From Stenopsyche tienmushanensis (lineage: Eukaryota; Arthropoda; Insecta; Trichoptera; Stenopsychidae), in contig WACJ01000430.1 in assembly GCA_008973525.1 (NCBI GenBank), positions 96,877-160,876 of the forward strand: DNA of 64,000 nucleotides. The letters run 5' to 3'. Made by a program: the position numbers and the translations under genes. This document shows positions 1 to 13,109 of this stretch, piece by piece. Position 1 is the stretch's first letter. Every line of letters begins with the position of its first letter. Under the pieces are notes generated by a model. That model did no database searches. It was not told the origin of the DNA and saw nothing but the letters and a program-made list of their open reading frames with translations.

Positions 1-3000
1 AACTCCTATCGAGTTGTTAATACATAATACCGTTTGTTCATTTAGTGTAATATAAATCATGGTGGTATTAAAGCTTCACAAAAGGAACCTTCATCAGCTA
101 AGTGGCAACAAAAAGCTCATCCATCTGCACATCTTTCCTTTTAACTAATGAAAAAGAACAATTTTTCAAACCAATTAAAATTTGCGATGAAACATCTCGT
201 GTTTATTAAAATTTTTAACAAAACTTGGACATGAATTTTGTGCGCAAAATAGGCATTGAATCAAATCTGCATACAAATCGCGATACGGTTTGGTATTATC
301 CATTATAACAGCAAAAAGATTGATGCAGACTCGGTAAACATGACACTTCTAATGAAGATGACTGATGCATTTAACCGAAAATTTTAGCGGATATCAATGG
401 TTTCATCAAAAATTGAATCGTCTATGAAATGCTGAAAATTTTATAATGTGCCATGAAACGATTATTTTAAGATAATTATGAATAAATGACGAATATTGCA
501 TCACGATCGCGCCAAAGCGTCTGATTGGTGCATTTTTCAAACGAAAGCGTCTGATTGGTGCATTTTACAAACGCAAGCGTCTGCTTTCACGTGAAAAATG
601 CACCAAGCGTCTGATTGTTTCATCTTGACCCAATTGAATCTTTGTTTTATCGCAGACAGGCGCTGTTTCAAATTATAAGATTAGCGAACTTTCTATTATA
701 TTTAACTGAACGCAATCGCAACCGATCATGATTTTCTTCTTTTCCAGAAAAACAAATTTAGGTTCGTTTGCGTACAGGTATTTAAATGTTTTTTGCTCTT
801 TTAAGATCTTGACATTTATAGAAAAAAAAATACTTTTTCGCAATCCGCTTTTGAATTTTGTTGATCAGAGATCCCCATTCTATCTGAGATCCGTATCTAT
901 TTTTATTTATAAATTAAAGCAGTCAACTTATTAAGGGCATGCAAGTAATTTATACTCATAATAAAAATGTATGTCTATTATTAACAATTTGACAGTTACA
1001 ATGGATTATAATTGGTAACACTTGATTTGGCAAACTTAGTGAATTCAAGCATTATATTCATATAGAGCAAAATTTTGATCCAAATAAGGTGGGTGCGAAT
1101 AAAAAGCAAAAAATAAGCCTGAGTTTATTTTTTGTATCTTATTCAATTTAATATTTCGTACGTAAATGGATGAGGGCTATGGTGTGCATATCCTGTATCC
1201 AATTAACAACGATGGATTCTTTCAACGATATTTTTTCCCGGAAGGGATCTGGATATTTCTCTTTATGTTCATTCGAATGTTTAACATTAAAATATACCCT
1301 TATTTTTTCAAATTTATTTAAATTATTTATGAATATTTTTTCTTAGAACCACCCGCAATTAATGAAAGAAAACTCGAAGAGTATTTGTATTCTTAATATT
1401 TTAATTTATTTATGCTAATGTATACTAAACCAAAAAATTAAAACTGTACACAAAATTTTCACACTTTTTTGTGTGAACCAAATATTTTTTTAAGTGAAAA
1501 ATGATTGTTTTCTCATCCATTATTATTTGACTTTTCTAACGATAACATTATATAAAATAAGCCTATGCAAATTTCCAGAATAGATTCTCTTATAATTTTG
1601 AATTGAATAAAAGGCTTTTTTTAACAATAAGATGATTATACCAGTTAAGCATCTTTTCAGCTAACAATTTCATTCAAGCTGATTAAGAATACTGGTAAAG
1701 AAATATAGACCAAGAAGTGCCGCACGAATTGACTGACTTTCTAAGCTAATAAGCTTAGAAACTTGATCATTACAAAGTGAATTATTTCACATAAGAAAGA
1801 AAGATTTGATCCACTTTAAAATTTTGGAAAAAAAATATTTAATAGTAGCCAAATTTGATGCAAAATTATAGATAATAATATTAATAAATTTAAACTTATT
1901 AGAAACTGTAAATTAATTAGAAAATCATTTAGAATCTGATATAGAAAGAAATCTAAAACAACATAGCAAAACATAAAAGTTAAATATCTATTTGATGATA
2001 ATTTTTCTATCCTCAAGAAAGTCAGCAAATCCATGCGTTATTTATTATTTTATATTATATGAACGAGTCTCAATGCGTAGTCTGTCAGTTTTCAGTTCGT
2101 TATTGATCTAATAGGAACGCTAAGCTCTACTAGTGAGCTTTATTAACTGCTTCTAATAATTTCGAATTAGTTTTCTTCGAAGATCGATCGCTTGATAAAA
2201 ATTTCATGATTTTATTAAGGTGTCTTTTTTGTAAATAAAAATAATTGTTTTCGTCTTTAAAAACTACAAGAGTCCATTCTAAAAAGCACCATTGCCATCT
2301 CCATAAATGTGAAATTATTTCTCATCGTAGCTTTGAATGAAACTGAGAACATTATGAAATTATACTACAATAACATGAGTCTATGAAAGGAAATCTCTTG
2401 GGGGCGCAAAATTATCGTATCGTCATTAGCAATTTTTAAAAATACTTTCTTATTTTCCCCTTAATCCATAATGGAGCAAAAAACAACACGTGTCTAGGGA
2501 ATCTATTTTTAAGCCTCCATGAGCAATTCGGGACCAAGAAAACAGATTTGCTTACACCTTTTTCTTTTGCTCCCAGATCTAGTGACCTCTAACATCGAGT
2601 ATAATACAAATTCCGTTCGGGAAATTCGTGTCACTCGTATGGGTGGCCCCGAGTCCTGTTTATCTTGCGACCCTGTATTATTTTGCGTTCGAATTGAATG
2701 AATCCAACACTCACCCCCAAGAAAATGTCTTTGGGGCGGACATATGCTGGAACCTTGACATCCCTCATAAATGCCAATTAAGCCCATTTTTATCTGAAAG
2801 AACGAGAGTCCAAGGATTTCGGTTAAATTATGGATAAAATCCCATCCGCTGATCCTTCAAATAAAGGCAATGCATAGGGAATGATATATGAGGGCTTTTA
2901 ATTCAAACATACATCCTTTAAAGAGCTTAAGGTCCTAAAACCTTTTTAAGCACGGAATAATGGATTGTTCAATTTTAAAAGGATTTATATTCCCATTTGG

Positions 3001-4474
3001 ACTGATAGCATACGTTTAAAAGGATCGCAATAACGTATTAAAATAATGCTTCCGATTCGATATTCGATTTTGATGAGATGGAATAAAATTCTACTCTCTG
3101 ATAAATATTAATTTTCTTATACTAACAATAATATTAATATAAATTTGTTGAGATAAAAAATGTTTATTGTGTTGTTGGTTTTAACAATCGACAGGTCATA
3201 TAGCGAGACAAACGGATGAAAAATGAATATATCTAAAATATCAAATAATGTCCATTGGATAGATGAAGATGGACGTAACATTTTTCTAATGATTATTCAA
3301 CACGAACATTAAATTCTCATTTGGTGCCATTTGAATTAATTTTTATGGTTTTAGTAAAAACAATATTTTTTCATACTTAATTTTATTATTTACATGATGA
3401 TTGATTAATACCTTAACCAATGTTTTGTAAAATTTGCAAGCGCTCTCATAGTGTATTATGCAGTCATCTGTACAGTGAACTTAATCCAACTTGTCACTGT
3501 ATCTCGCCAGCATGGCGCCATGATATGCATAAATCACCCATCTTGAATAATAATTACGGTAAACGGAATAAATTATTTTAACTGATAAAAGAAGACATAT
3601 AGATGTTTTTTTTTTAATTTATGTATTTTTAATTTTAATATATTTCTTTATATATCTGATGAAAACACTTTAAAAAAATACCAAAACTAAATGACATTCT
3701 ATACGAGTTTTTGAATCATTATACTAACATTTCTTCCTACCCAAGATAATTTATTGCTTTAATCGTATTTTTGTCAATTAACTAAAGAAAGATGTATAAA
3801 AAAAATATTGATTGTGTAACATTTCATAAAAAATTAAGAATGTGAATTATTGTGCCGAATTAGAATGCCCTCATTACAACCATAACATTTTAAATGTAAT
3901 GGCAGAAATTTAAAATGTTAGTATATTTTTCACATTTTTTCCTACATAATGACAATTCAAATTCCACAAAACATCCCAAAATGCTTCGTTTGAAATCCAA
4001 ATGAAATGTTTTACTATCGAATGATGTTCTTGTATACGTCCAATGTATATTAGTTGGTCAAAGCATAATAAATAACTCAAGCTTGGGATTATATAGGAAC
4101 AAAAACTTAAGACTGGAATATTAAGTTTGAGTATAAAATTTATAAATCCAGAAATGTCTTTACCAAAATGCAATAAACCTTGCGTAATAGTGATATTAAA
4201 CTAAAATTGAGGGTGCGAATAATGAGATTCTATGTCTTCTCCATTTTATTATACAGAGCTGAAGTATGAACTCTTACACAAGCAATATGCAATAAAATTG
4301 AAGCCTTCGCAATGTACAAGATGTTGAAAATACCTTGGAAGGATGTAATAAATGAAAATGAAATAGTCTTCCAAATAATGCGCAGACACAGATTTTAATA
4401 ACCATTACACAAATAAATCTTTAATACTCTGAATATATTGATACATGACAAAAAAAGACTAACTAGTGGATGTA
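1..4474. other. Gene-free left flank
   Basis: Besides the 30-bp tandem array the stretch is AT-rich. A GC-richer patch at about 2480-2860 has overlapping open frames on both strands, but none matches a family I know, so I treat it as an unidentified repeat. No RNA gene was seen. Confidence 0.55.
515..630 (+). repeat. 30-bp tandem repeat, four units
   Basis: AAGCGTCTG recurs at 515, 545, 575 and 605, exactly 30 bp apart. Units 1 and 2 share AAGCGTCTGATTGGTGCATTTT. Unit 3 instead carries GTGAAAAATGCACC, the reverse complement of the GGTGCATTTTTCA part of unit 1, so the array can also fold into a hairpin. Confidence 0.85.
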
Positions 4475-5550
4475 CAGTAGGACCTCGATTATCCAGAGTT
4501 TCGATTATTCGGATTGTTCAAAATAAAATAAGGAAATAAAAAATTATGTGAAAAATGTATTTTTATATGGTTTATATAAAAAACGATCAACTGGACAGTC
4601 AATATCTGGTCCATTTTTGTGTGAAAAATCAATATTTTTCAATATGAAATTAAATGAAAATTGCACCTTAAAAAGCAAGTTAGAGCTGGCTTGAAAAATT
4701 CAAAGGACAACATGGCATCAGGGAACTTGAAATTCATGAGGAAAAGCTTTCTGCTAACATATCTTTGGTAAACACATTCATTGACACATTTAAGCTATTT
4801 GTGGAAAAGGAGGGATTCGACGAAAAATTTATATGCAATACTGATGAGATCGACTTAAATTAGAACAAAACTACCCAACACTTTTTCAGCATCAAGACGT
4901 GAAAATACTTCACCTGGGCCTAAAACTAATAAAGAAGTGCCACTATAATGGTGTATGCAAATGCAGCAGATAGACACAGACTGCCACTGTTTGTCATTGG
5001 AAAATCAAATCCTTTAACAATCAGATCCTTTAAAAATATCAAAAGTCTTCCGGCTAAATATGATCATCAGAAAAGAGCCTGGGTGAATGGTGAAATTTTT
5101 AAACGATGGTATGAAAAACATTTCATATCAAAGTGAAAAAATATCAAAATTCCATAGATAAAAGAGAAAAAATATCATTATTATTAAAGAAATATCTGCC
5201 TGAGAAAAACAAGTTCGAGAAGACGATTTGCAAGGGGGGAGATATTGGTCCTACACATTCTGATGTTTTTCAATATTTAGATGTCGCCATGAAATGGCTT
5301 GAAAACCAAGAAGAATTCAGGACAATTTGACAATTCGCAATTTGACAGCTTCTAAAAGAAAAGCTAGCTTAAAGTCAAAATCGACAATTATTATTTTTTT
5401 TGCCAAAAAATAATTTATTGCATGTGTATGTAAATCTAGACAAATAAAAATTATTCACACTTTCTCTGTCTTTTTCTGTCAATTATGATTATTTTCGATT
5501 ATCCGGACTACTTTCATCCTCAATCAATCCAGATAATCGTGGTTCTACTG
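4475..5550 (+). mobile_element. Tigger/pogo-like DNA transposon, degenerate, with TA duplication
   Basis: The ends are inverted: CAGTAGGACCTCGATTATCC on the left and GGATAATCG-type sequence ending GGTTCTACTG on the right, each flanked by TA (4473-4474, 5551-5552). Inside, broken frames give a run resembling the Tigger DDE_1 transposase: KFKGQHGIRELEIHEEKLSA, then a CNTDEIDLN segment corresponding to the first catalytic Asp, then MVYANAADRHRLPLFVIGKS and WVNGEIFKRWYEKHFI. A further piece (5133-5330) with DVFQYLDVAMKWLENQ matches the C-terminus. The stretch with the second and third catalytic acids is deleted. It is inactive. Confidence 0.85.
4948..5330 (+). pseudogene. Tigger-like transposase fragments
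   Basis: Two abutting open frames (4948-5136 and 5133-5330) hold the DDE-domain middle and the C-terminal tail of a Tigger/jerky-type transposase. They are separated by a frame change and by loss of the segment that carries the later catalytic residues. Upstream, about 4680-4865 encodes the linker and first Asp region with in-frame stops. Confidence 0.75.
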
Positions 5551-8165
5551 TACTTCATAATTGAAGGATCTGCGTTAATGTTTCAGTAAAAGTGCTAACT
5601 AATAAGTATTTTTAGAAGCAAATTTTAATCTATCCAAGAGGATAGATTAAAGTTCATAAGAATGAAATTATTGAATTTTATTCAAGCATATTATTCAAGT
5701 TCATCTTCGATCCAATTTTGTCACCAACTTAGAGAGTTGCTGAGTCACGCATTCAAATCCCATGGACTCTTCCACAGCCAACTATTATAGTACATGTTTG
5801 TACGTATTTTCCATGCCAAATAAAGTGTCTAGTCAGGATGAATCAATTTATCTGGAAGAAATGTAAAGCATCCTTAGCAAAAATATTTTTATCAATTTTT
5901 GCGGAAGTGTCAAGCCTGCAATTAATACAAACGCAAACTGTAATAAAACTGCTGCTCGCGATATCCATCATCGTTATTCTGTTATAATGGCACATCCAAA
6001 GACAGATTTTAAATTCCAAATGTATAAAAAAACATTGGCCATAGCCTAAAAAATGACACTAAGTTCTTTGTTTTATTAATTGATCAAGATTTAGGTTCAG
6101 GGCAACCTGCGAATTGAAGGCAAACAGCATTCTAATAGCGGACCGCCGTCGACTCCATGCTAAAAAATGTATATCACACCATCAATAATTCCCGATGAGC
6201 TATTTGTCATCTTAATCTAATAAAAATCTGTCATTTTACATATTATTTATATTTCGATTTATGATATATTAGCTTTCTTATCAAAACGACCGTAATATTT
6301 CAAATATGTTAAACGTCCCACGCTTAATTCCCCAGTGGATATCTTAGTCTTGCCCAATAGTATTGACAAAAAAGGGGTCTTTCTACTTACGTTTTCTTGA
6401 CATCGTGTCCGAAATATTTTTTGTGGCTTTAGAGAGAACTTTAGGGTAAAACCAAATGCTCGAGAGCACAAAAAAGTAAGATATTAATGATATTCATGTC
6501 GATATTCAAGCTATGAATAAAGCATACAATATTAAATAATATCACATCAATAATATATCAAATGTAGAGATATTTCGCAATTTAATTCTGACAGTTTTAG
6601 AATTAATCATCTTATGATGATTGATGATGACATATTATATAATTTTATTTTTGTGAATTTTGATGAATGTTTTTCTTTAAATAGAAACGTTAATTTGTAG
6701 AATCTTATCAGCTGATCCTCGATATCTTAATTTTCTCATACTTTATATAAAAAGTCCGCCCAGGGCTATCATCGCAACTTCCATGAAAATTTAAAACTTG
6801 TTCAACTTTTCGTATCTGAAGAACTTGATATAAAATTATCCCATGAGGCCTATAAACGAGCCTCGGTTTGTTTTATATACGAGCCAAGCTTTCTGACAGA
6901 GTTGGAGATTCAATTTGTGATCATTTATTAGGGTTTCTAAGATAACTACAATGATTTAATCTAAGATCGTATCTCAATACAAAAAATTATCAATATTTTC
7001 CAAAAATATCTATTCCTAATTTACGATTTTATGTATTTATTCGCTTTATTCTTAAATTGATATATCCGTTAGTAGGCGATCAACTTAGATTTTTTATAGA
7101 TATTTATATGGTGGTTTACCATATAATTAAATTGGGATATAAATCATTTTAGTATTTATTTTTTAAAATCCAGAAAATCAGAATAAATGTTGATGGTCGA
7201 TCGAAAATTTGAATACATCCAAAAAATTTAATCAAACCATGAACGATATCCAAAAATAGTTTAATAATAAAATATACGTAAATGTATGTTAAAAATGCAA
7301 ATTCATGCAGTAAGTCGACCATGGAACGGTTAGTCCGCCCACTGTGGTAAACATGACGCTGGCTCTCAATGTGTTAAATATAAAAAATACGATGGAATAA
7401 GTTATTCATAGTAATTTTTACATCAACGTTAAGTATTTTCATTAATATTAATTTCACAATCGACATTAATTTTATTGTAATTTATGTTGATTGAGCTAAA
7501 TGAATAACCTATTTTAAACAGTGCGTTCCGAGAAATTACAACTAGTCTTTGTTCGAAACGATTTTTATTCTACTTGATCATTTAACAATTTTGAATAAAC
7601 GTCTTGAACTAATATTTTAAATATAAATTTAATCGAGGGTTGTGCGTCTATCGTTTTAGGCAGGGTTGCGTCGCTGAATATCAGCATATTAATAAATAAT
7701 GTATTCATGTTCCTATCATTATATTAATTTAATAATGATCGATTATATATACACAAACAATCTTTAATTAAATTTATTTCGATAATAATTTTAATAAAAA
7801 AATAAATAAATGTACAGAATAGGAGCTATTCATTAGCATGGAAAATAAGGATGATTTTTTTTAAAATATTATAATATAATAATTACAAAAAAAAAATAAT
7901 TAACGAATATTTTTTAATATTCTATGGTAAATTATTACTATTTTATAAACAGAGATTCATCTCAACTTTATACATGCTAAGCATATTTAATATTATGTAC
8001 TCGGACTACCATGTTTTAAATACATGTTTTTTTAACTAATATTTTATGCATTTTATTTTTATTTATTTTGGCACTATTTTCATTCATGTGTCGTTATAAA
8101 ATTCGCAATAGAAATAATGATTTAAAAAAATAATTGTCTGTAAAATGTCTGTGGATAAATAACTC
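5551..8165. other. Gene-free AT-rich stretch
   Basis: No family-level match was found. Two items are notable. On the minus strand at about 6450-6385 a pyrimidine-rich tract is followed by ATGTCAAGAAAAC and a GTAAGTAG donor, resembling a first coding exon, but no continuation was found. A single piggyBac-type end reading inward from TTAA near 7376 has no visible partner. Confidence 0.5.
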
Positions 8166-8166
8166 A

Positions 8167-8480
8167 CCTGAGGTAAACAACGTGGTGCAAAGCTCACACA
8201 CCTACCCACAAACAACCACTATACTTTAGCACTGCTTAATTTTCATAGTTCCCCATGATCTCCCAGAAAATTTTAGGGGTGGACAGACACCCTTCGGGGT
8301 TCATTCTGCTACAAATTCGCAAAACAACAGGAGGATGTTGCCTCCAACACAACGTTAATCAATCTACGCGTGGAGAGTACTTCAGCGCGCATGCGCTCTG
8401 CTGAAAATCTCAATAAAAGCACGAGAGGGCCTTCGCGTATCTAAGGTTATCGTTGCAGAAATATTTGGCCATAACACGCC
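8167..8480 (-). promoter_or_regulatory. Possible first exon and promoter of a minus-strand transcript
   Basis: Read on the minus strand, a CpG-bearing segment contains GCGCATGCGCGC near 8380-8395, one base from the NRF1 consensus. It is followed by a leader with a 22-codon open frame starting MNPEGCLSTPKIFWE and ending in TAA, and then an optimal splice donor, CTCAG|GTGAGTTA, at about 8166. This is the usual look of a housekeeping first exon with a short upstream frame. No later exon could be identified within the window, so the gene is unproven. Confidence 0.35.
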
Positions 8481-8969
8481 CAACGACCGTTTTATAAAAA
8501 GAGCTTTCGTTTAATAATCGTATATTTGTTCATAAAAATAATATATTCACATTATTATATGTAGAAAACCATTCAATATCATGATTAAAAATCATTTATT
8601 TAACGTTTACGTTTAAATTTTCAGCTTATATTAATAATCCAATATAATTATACAATATGTGTGACAATCGAAGGCAGGGCTAACTTAAACTTTTGGATTG
8701 ACCTAATAAATTCATAAAAATCATAATATTATATATATGTACTCTTCATATTATATAATACATATGTTTTTAATATTTTTAGCCGATTTTAAGATAATTT
8801 TCTTTGTGGTGGAATTTTTCAAGCATTATCTACGTTAGATTTCATGCTGTAAAACAAAAACTGCAGTGTTGCAATTGATAAATTACCCGAAGTAGAAAGA
8901 AAAAAAACAATTTAAGACAATAATAATGTCCTTAAATACATAAAATCACATTAACATATCAAGTACATG

Positions 8970-9110
8970 TAGATAATCCCGTGGTTAAGCGGTTGAACTC
9001 GTGACTCAATCATCTTGGGATCAAATCCTACTTAAAATCATGTTAAAATGGTTGGCAATAATTCCATAAAAGGGATTGTTAAATGCCACCTCAAAAATAA
9101 AAATCAAAAC
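8970..9110 (+). repeat. tRNA-derived SINE-like fragment
   Basis: TGGTTAAGCGGTTG resembles an RNA polymerase III A box, and GGGATCAAATCC, about 35 bp on, resembles a B box. No tRNA cloverleaf forms. A related copy lies on the minus strand at 39825-39890, sharing GAACTCGTRACTC and ATCATCTTGGG, so this is dispersed repeat and not a tRNA gene. Confidence 0.6.
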
Positions 9111-9528
9111 TATGATATTCTTCTGTACTATTAATACATAGAAATTGTACCATTTTATATTTTTGCTTATTTTTTATCTTAAAGTTTTGCAGAGGAGATT
9201 TCCCCTAAGCTTTTGAAACTCAGAGCAGCTCTCCAATTGCCTCCTTTAAAAGAGTCAGCACTATCTGTACTTCGTTGTTTTTCATATTTATGCTGTTGGT
9301 TTCTGAACTCTTATTATAAAGGTTACTATTTAAATGTAGATTATGGTAAAAACAGTGTAGCATAGGGTGAAAATAACCCAAAGCGAAAATGCTAATTTTG
9401 CGAGTCACGTAGTTGGATCGTAGAATTAATAGCGAACCATTGCACGTGTAACTACTAAGATGTATTTACGTGGGCAGTGATAAAAAATAGAAGGGTTGAG
9501 GTTGCGACGTATATATTCCCAGCAGGTA

Positions 9529-10613
9529 TTAGGTTGAATCATAAATAGTTGCCGGCGAAAAGAAGCCGTTATAATTATTCGATTTTACCCTTGATAAATC
9601 ATCCGTATTGGTGAGTATAGGATATCATTAGATAGGTCTGAGTCCTATCAATATTTATCATCAATTAACTGTGTTACTCCTTGTTATAATTTCTTTTATC
9701 AGTAAAATGGAAAATCAAAAGAGCATTTTCGTCATATGATGCTTTGGGAGTTTAAACAAGACAACAGTGGTGCGACTACTGCTAAAAAATATGTGATATA
9801 TACGATGAAGGAGCAGTGAATGAACAGTCTGTAAGAAATTGGTTTTTAAAATTTCGCTCGAGATATGAGACCCAGAAAAATGAACCAAGGATAGATTGAT
9901 CTTTCGACTTTTATATAGATATTTGAAAGGTGCTATTGGAGCAAAATCTCACTTGGAAAAAATAGGGAAGGTTAACAAATTGGGTGTGTGGGTGCCACAT
10001 AATCGTAGTGAAAGTAATGAAGAAAATCGTATGTCACAGCAAAAAATTGAGCTCCAGTAATTATTTTAAAGAGAATAATTACTGGAGATTGTACGCAAAA
10101 GGCTTGATAAAGATCGAACACCTTTACAAGATCCTAAAGTCTATATTCATGGAGAAAAAAAAAGATGTGTATGGTGGGATCATCGGGACATAATCCACCA
10201 TGAGCTTTTAAATCGAAATGAAACAATTAGTGCCAATAAGTACACTCAACAACTATAACGTGTTCAATAAAAACGCCTTACTCTCGTCAATCGGAAAAAT
10301 GTCATACTGTTACACGATAATACAAAATCGCATACAGCAAAGTTGACGTAGCAAAAAATCACCTATTCTTTGCAGAATTTCTTAAATGGAAAAAAATCAA
10401 AAATTATAAGGAAGTGAATCACGCTATCGAAAATCTCTTTTCATCTAAACCTGCTAAATTTTATTAAGAGTGTATTGATAAGTTACCAGTAAAATGGGAG
10501 AAAGTTATCGCTAATTATGGTGAATATGTAATAGAGTAATATTACTTTGTTATTTTATTAAAGCTAAATAAATGTTTGACAAAAAAATCGGCAATTATTT
10601 TTGACTCAAGATT
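9529..10613 (+). mobile_element. mariner-family transposon, inactive, with recognisable ends
   Basis: The left end TTAGGTTGAATCATAAATAG plus TTGCCG is matched by the inverted right end (CGGCAATTATTTTTGACTC, then AAGAT). Inside, the helix-turn-helix start reads HFRHMMLWEFKQDNSGATTA, then VNEQSVRNWFLKFRS, followed by LEKIGKVNKLGVWVPH. The catalytic part includes CVWWDHRDIIHHELLNRNET and LLHDNTKSHTAK, with DN at the second Asp position. The C-terminus near 10500 reads KWEKVIANYGEYVIE then TAA. Several frameshifts, stops and an internal deletion make it dead. It belongs to the Tc1/mariner D34D group. Confidence 0.88.
9707..10539 (+). pseudogene. mariner transposase pseudogene
   Basis: An ATG at 9707 is in the right place, but the frame stops after ten codons and the conserved HTH continues in another frame. 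At least three more frame changes follow before the final TAA at 10537-10539. Family-typical length is about 345 codons; about 275 codons of span remain, so part of the middle is lost. Confidence 0.8.
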
Positions 10614-13109
10614 TCGGATCAAAACAAGCCATGATCTTTGGTTGAGAAAATACGGCTTCTCTTCATCTTCTTCCGGCACTTCTTCAGTCCGATAGTGAAT
10701 AGACCACGTGTCCATAAATATAGCCCAAGAGGGTCATTCGCCCTCAGGGAGGGCCTTTGTGAGACAAACAAACAGCAACTAGGAAATCGGAAATCGGAAC
10801 AATGTTTTTGATTCAGGCTCAGCTTGATTTCTTGAATCTGACATAAATAATAACGAATAAAGAGACCTATATTTAAAAAAAAGATAATATTGCCTCTCGC
10901 TCGTGGTTCATCTCCCACTCAATCTCACAATAATTTCCTAATAATATGAAAAATTATCACATAATAGCCCAATATTGGCAGTTATTATTTAGAAATGGCA
11001 TCTCAAGAAAAATAAATTTAATATACACAAATTATCTGAAGATTCACATATCAACATTGTTAAGATAAAAAACGCTTTAAATTCAATTTAAAGTTCAAGA
11101 TTTTATTGCTTTATTTTTATTTTATGTGGATCACAATGCATTACATCAGTGGACATTACCGGAGGTTCGCGTCATGTAAAAATCATGGTTAAAATACCAA
11201 CATTCAATTGAAAAACTAGAACGTTCTCTGATTGCTGCGCTGTTCAATATGAGGTCCGTAAAAAAAATATTCGAGAGGGGGTCCGCGGACTACATAAATT
11301 GAAGAACTGCTGCATTACACCACATGTATCTGTCCTCCTGCCCTGCATAACCTGACCATAGGAGATCACGCGAAATTGACGTTTTGCCGTACATGTCCAT
11401 GACTTCCCGATTAGGGCTCGTGGTTTCGGCACTTAGATCAACGGTAAATGAGACAAACTATGTAATATGCTCAACGCTTTTGAAAATTTATGCGCAAATT
11501 GATTTGATTTAACAAACTTTATTCGGTATAAGGAGTGCTGTATGCCTACGCAATTAGTGCTGTAATGTGAGATAAATTGTACTGTGTGTCATAAAATATT
11601 TGGTTGTTTTGAGAAGTTATAACGATTTTTGCATGAGAGTATGTTACCAAACGCGACGTGCAATTTTGCCCACAACAGCAAGTATTAACACCCGATTAAA
11701 ATGTGTTAATGAAATATCAAATATATAAAAAAAAAAAAAAATATGTAAGTAGTTGTCTATGTAGATTGGGTCTTTCTATAGTCATGCAATAAAGAGTGTT
11801 TAAGTCCTCGAACCCGACACAACCTCGAAGTATCACATCGCCACAACAAGTAACATAACATATGTTCATAAAAGTAGTCGTCAAAAGCAATACATTTGAA
11901 TAAAACGGCAGCCCAATGATTGATAACAACATTAATCTGCAAAAGATAGACAACAAAGGCGACAGTCGTAATGGATGAAGGACGCTAAAGCGTGGTAAGC
12001 ACACCGGATATAAGCTCTGTATATCCGATTTATTCCACCACAATCGGATAAGACTTGAAAGAATGACCTCAACTTAATGCATATTTAAATTATATTTTGA
12101 GCGCCAATATAGATTTACTTTCAAAAGTGTCATTTATATAGATTGTATGAATCAGATTAAAGCTATGTTAATTTTTAAGGAAAATCCGATACTCCGATTC
12201 GAGCTGAACACGACCTCTGATGGGTAATTAATATAAAACCATATTTATTACACCTATTAATAATTGATATGAAAAATATAACTTGTTTAAATCGACGGTC
12301 GTTTCGTCAGCGTCCAAAGACAACAAAGCGAAATAAAAGTAAAAATCATTTTTCCTATTAAACCCAATCAATTGATATTTATTAAAAATGATTAACGCCA
12401 ATCATTCCATTAATCCAAATAAATAAAGCTTCAATCGATAAACTATATAATAGTCTTATAATTCAATATCAATAGTATAATTTTATTGCTTAAGATTGAT
12501 TCCATTTTTATATTTAGACAATCCAGAGTTGTCGTTAATACATTCAAAATCAAATTCCTCAAGCTTTTTTAAAATCGATCTTGAAACTATATATTATATA
12601 AATAAGATACTCCAGCCAATTATTTGGAGCAATGATTGAGAAACAACTTTTAAACATACAAAGCATACAAATTGATCAGTGATACTAAAAATTGCATGGA
12701 TGCAATTTGTTTGCAAATTTTTAGCATTCCAATGCAAATTAGTAAATCTTCGTGGCGCTTTTAATGAATTCGGGGCCGTTGTATCATAAGTAAGAATTAT
12801 GTGTTTAATGACGAACTAAAATATCAAAAATACATTACAATGCATACATCTTCAATTTGATCCTCGGATCTAATCTATGACATCTGGAGGCAAAGCTCAC
12901 GAGCCAAAACCAGAAGCGATCATAAAAATATAAGAACCTGCTTAGAACATGTTAATTCGCAAATATACTGCCAAGACATATTTTTATGTTCCCATTTCCA
13001 TTATTGGATTTTCTCTATAGATTTAAGATTTTAATTTAGTAGTTTTCTATTACAGTTTTCCTCATATTCTTGTAGAATATAGATTCTGCGAAGGGTTTTC
13101 TGTCACCAA
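10614..13109. other. Gene-free stretch with GC-richer patches
   Basis: Patches at about 10660-10920, 11240-11440 and 11750-12050 have higher GC and open frames (one minus-strand frame at 11717-12043). None shows a domain I recognise, and overlapping frames make them likely old repeats. The rest is AT-rich. Confidence 0.5.

Noticed and set aside
2509..2860. GC-richer patch with 92-codon minus frame and overlapping plus frames
   Set aside because: No family match and open frames on both strands; more likely an old repeat than a gene.
7310..7379. Single piggyBac-like end reading inward from TTAA
   Set aside because: No inverse partner was found on either side, so no element can be bounded.
8970..9045. 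Possible tRNA gene
   Set aside because: A- and B-box-like words are present, but no acceptor stem or cloverleaf can be drawn, and a diverged copy exists at 39.8 kb; treated as SINE.
11717..12043. Minus-strand 108-codon frame
   Set aside because: Two overlapping frames on the same strand, a poly-Phe tail from a poly-A run, and no recognisable domain.
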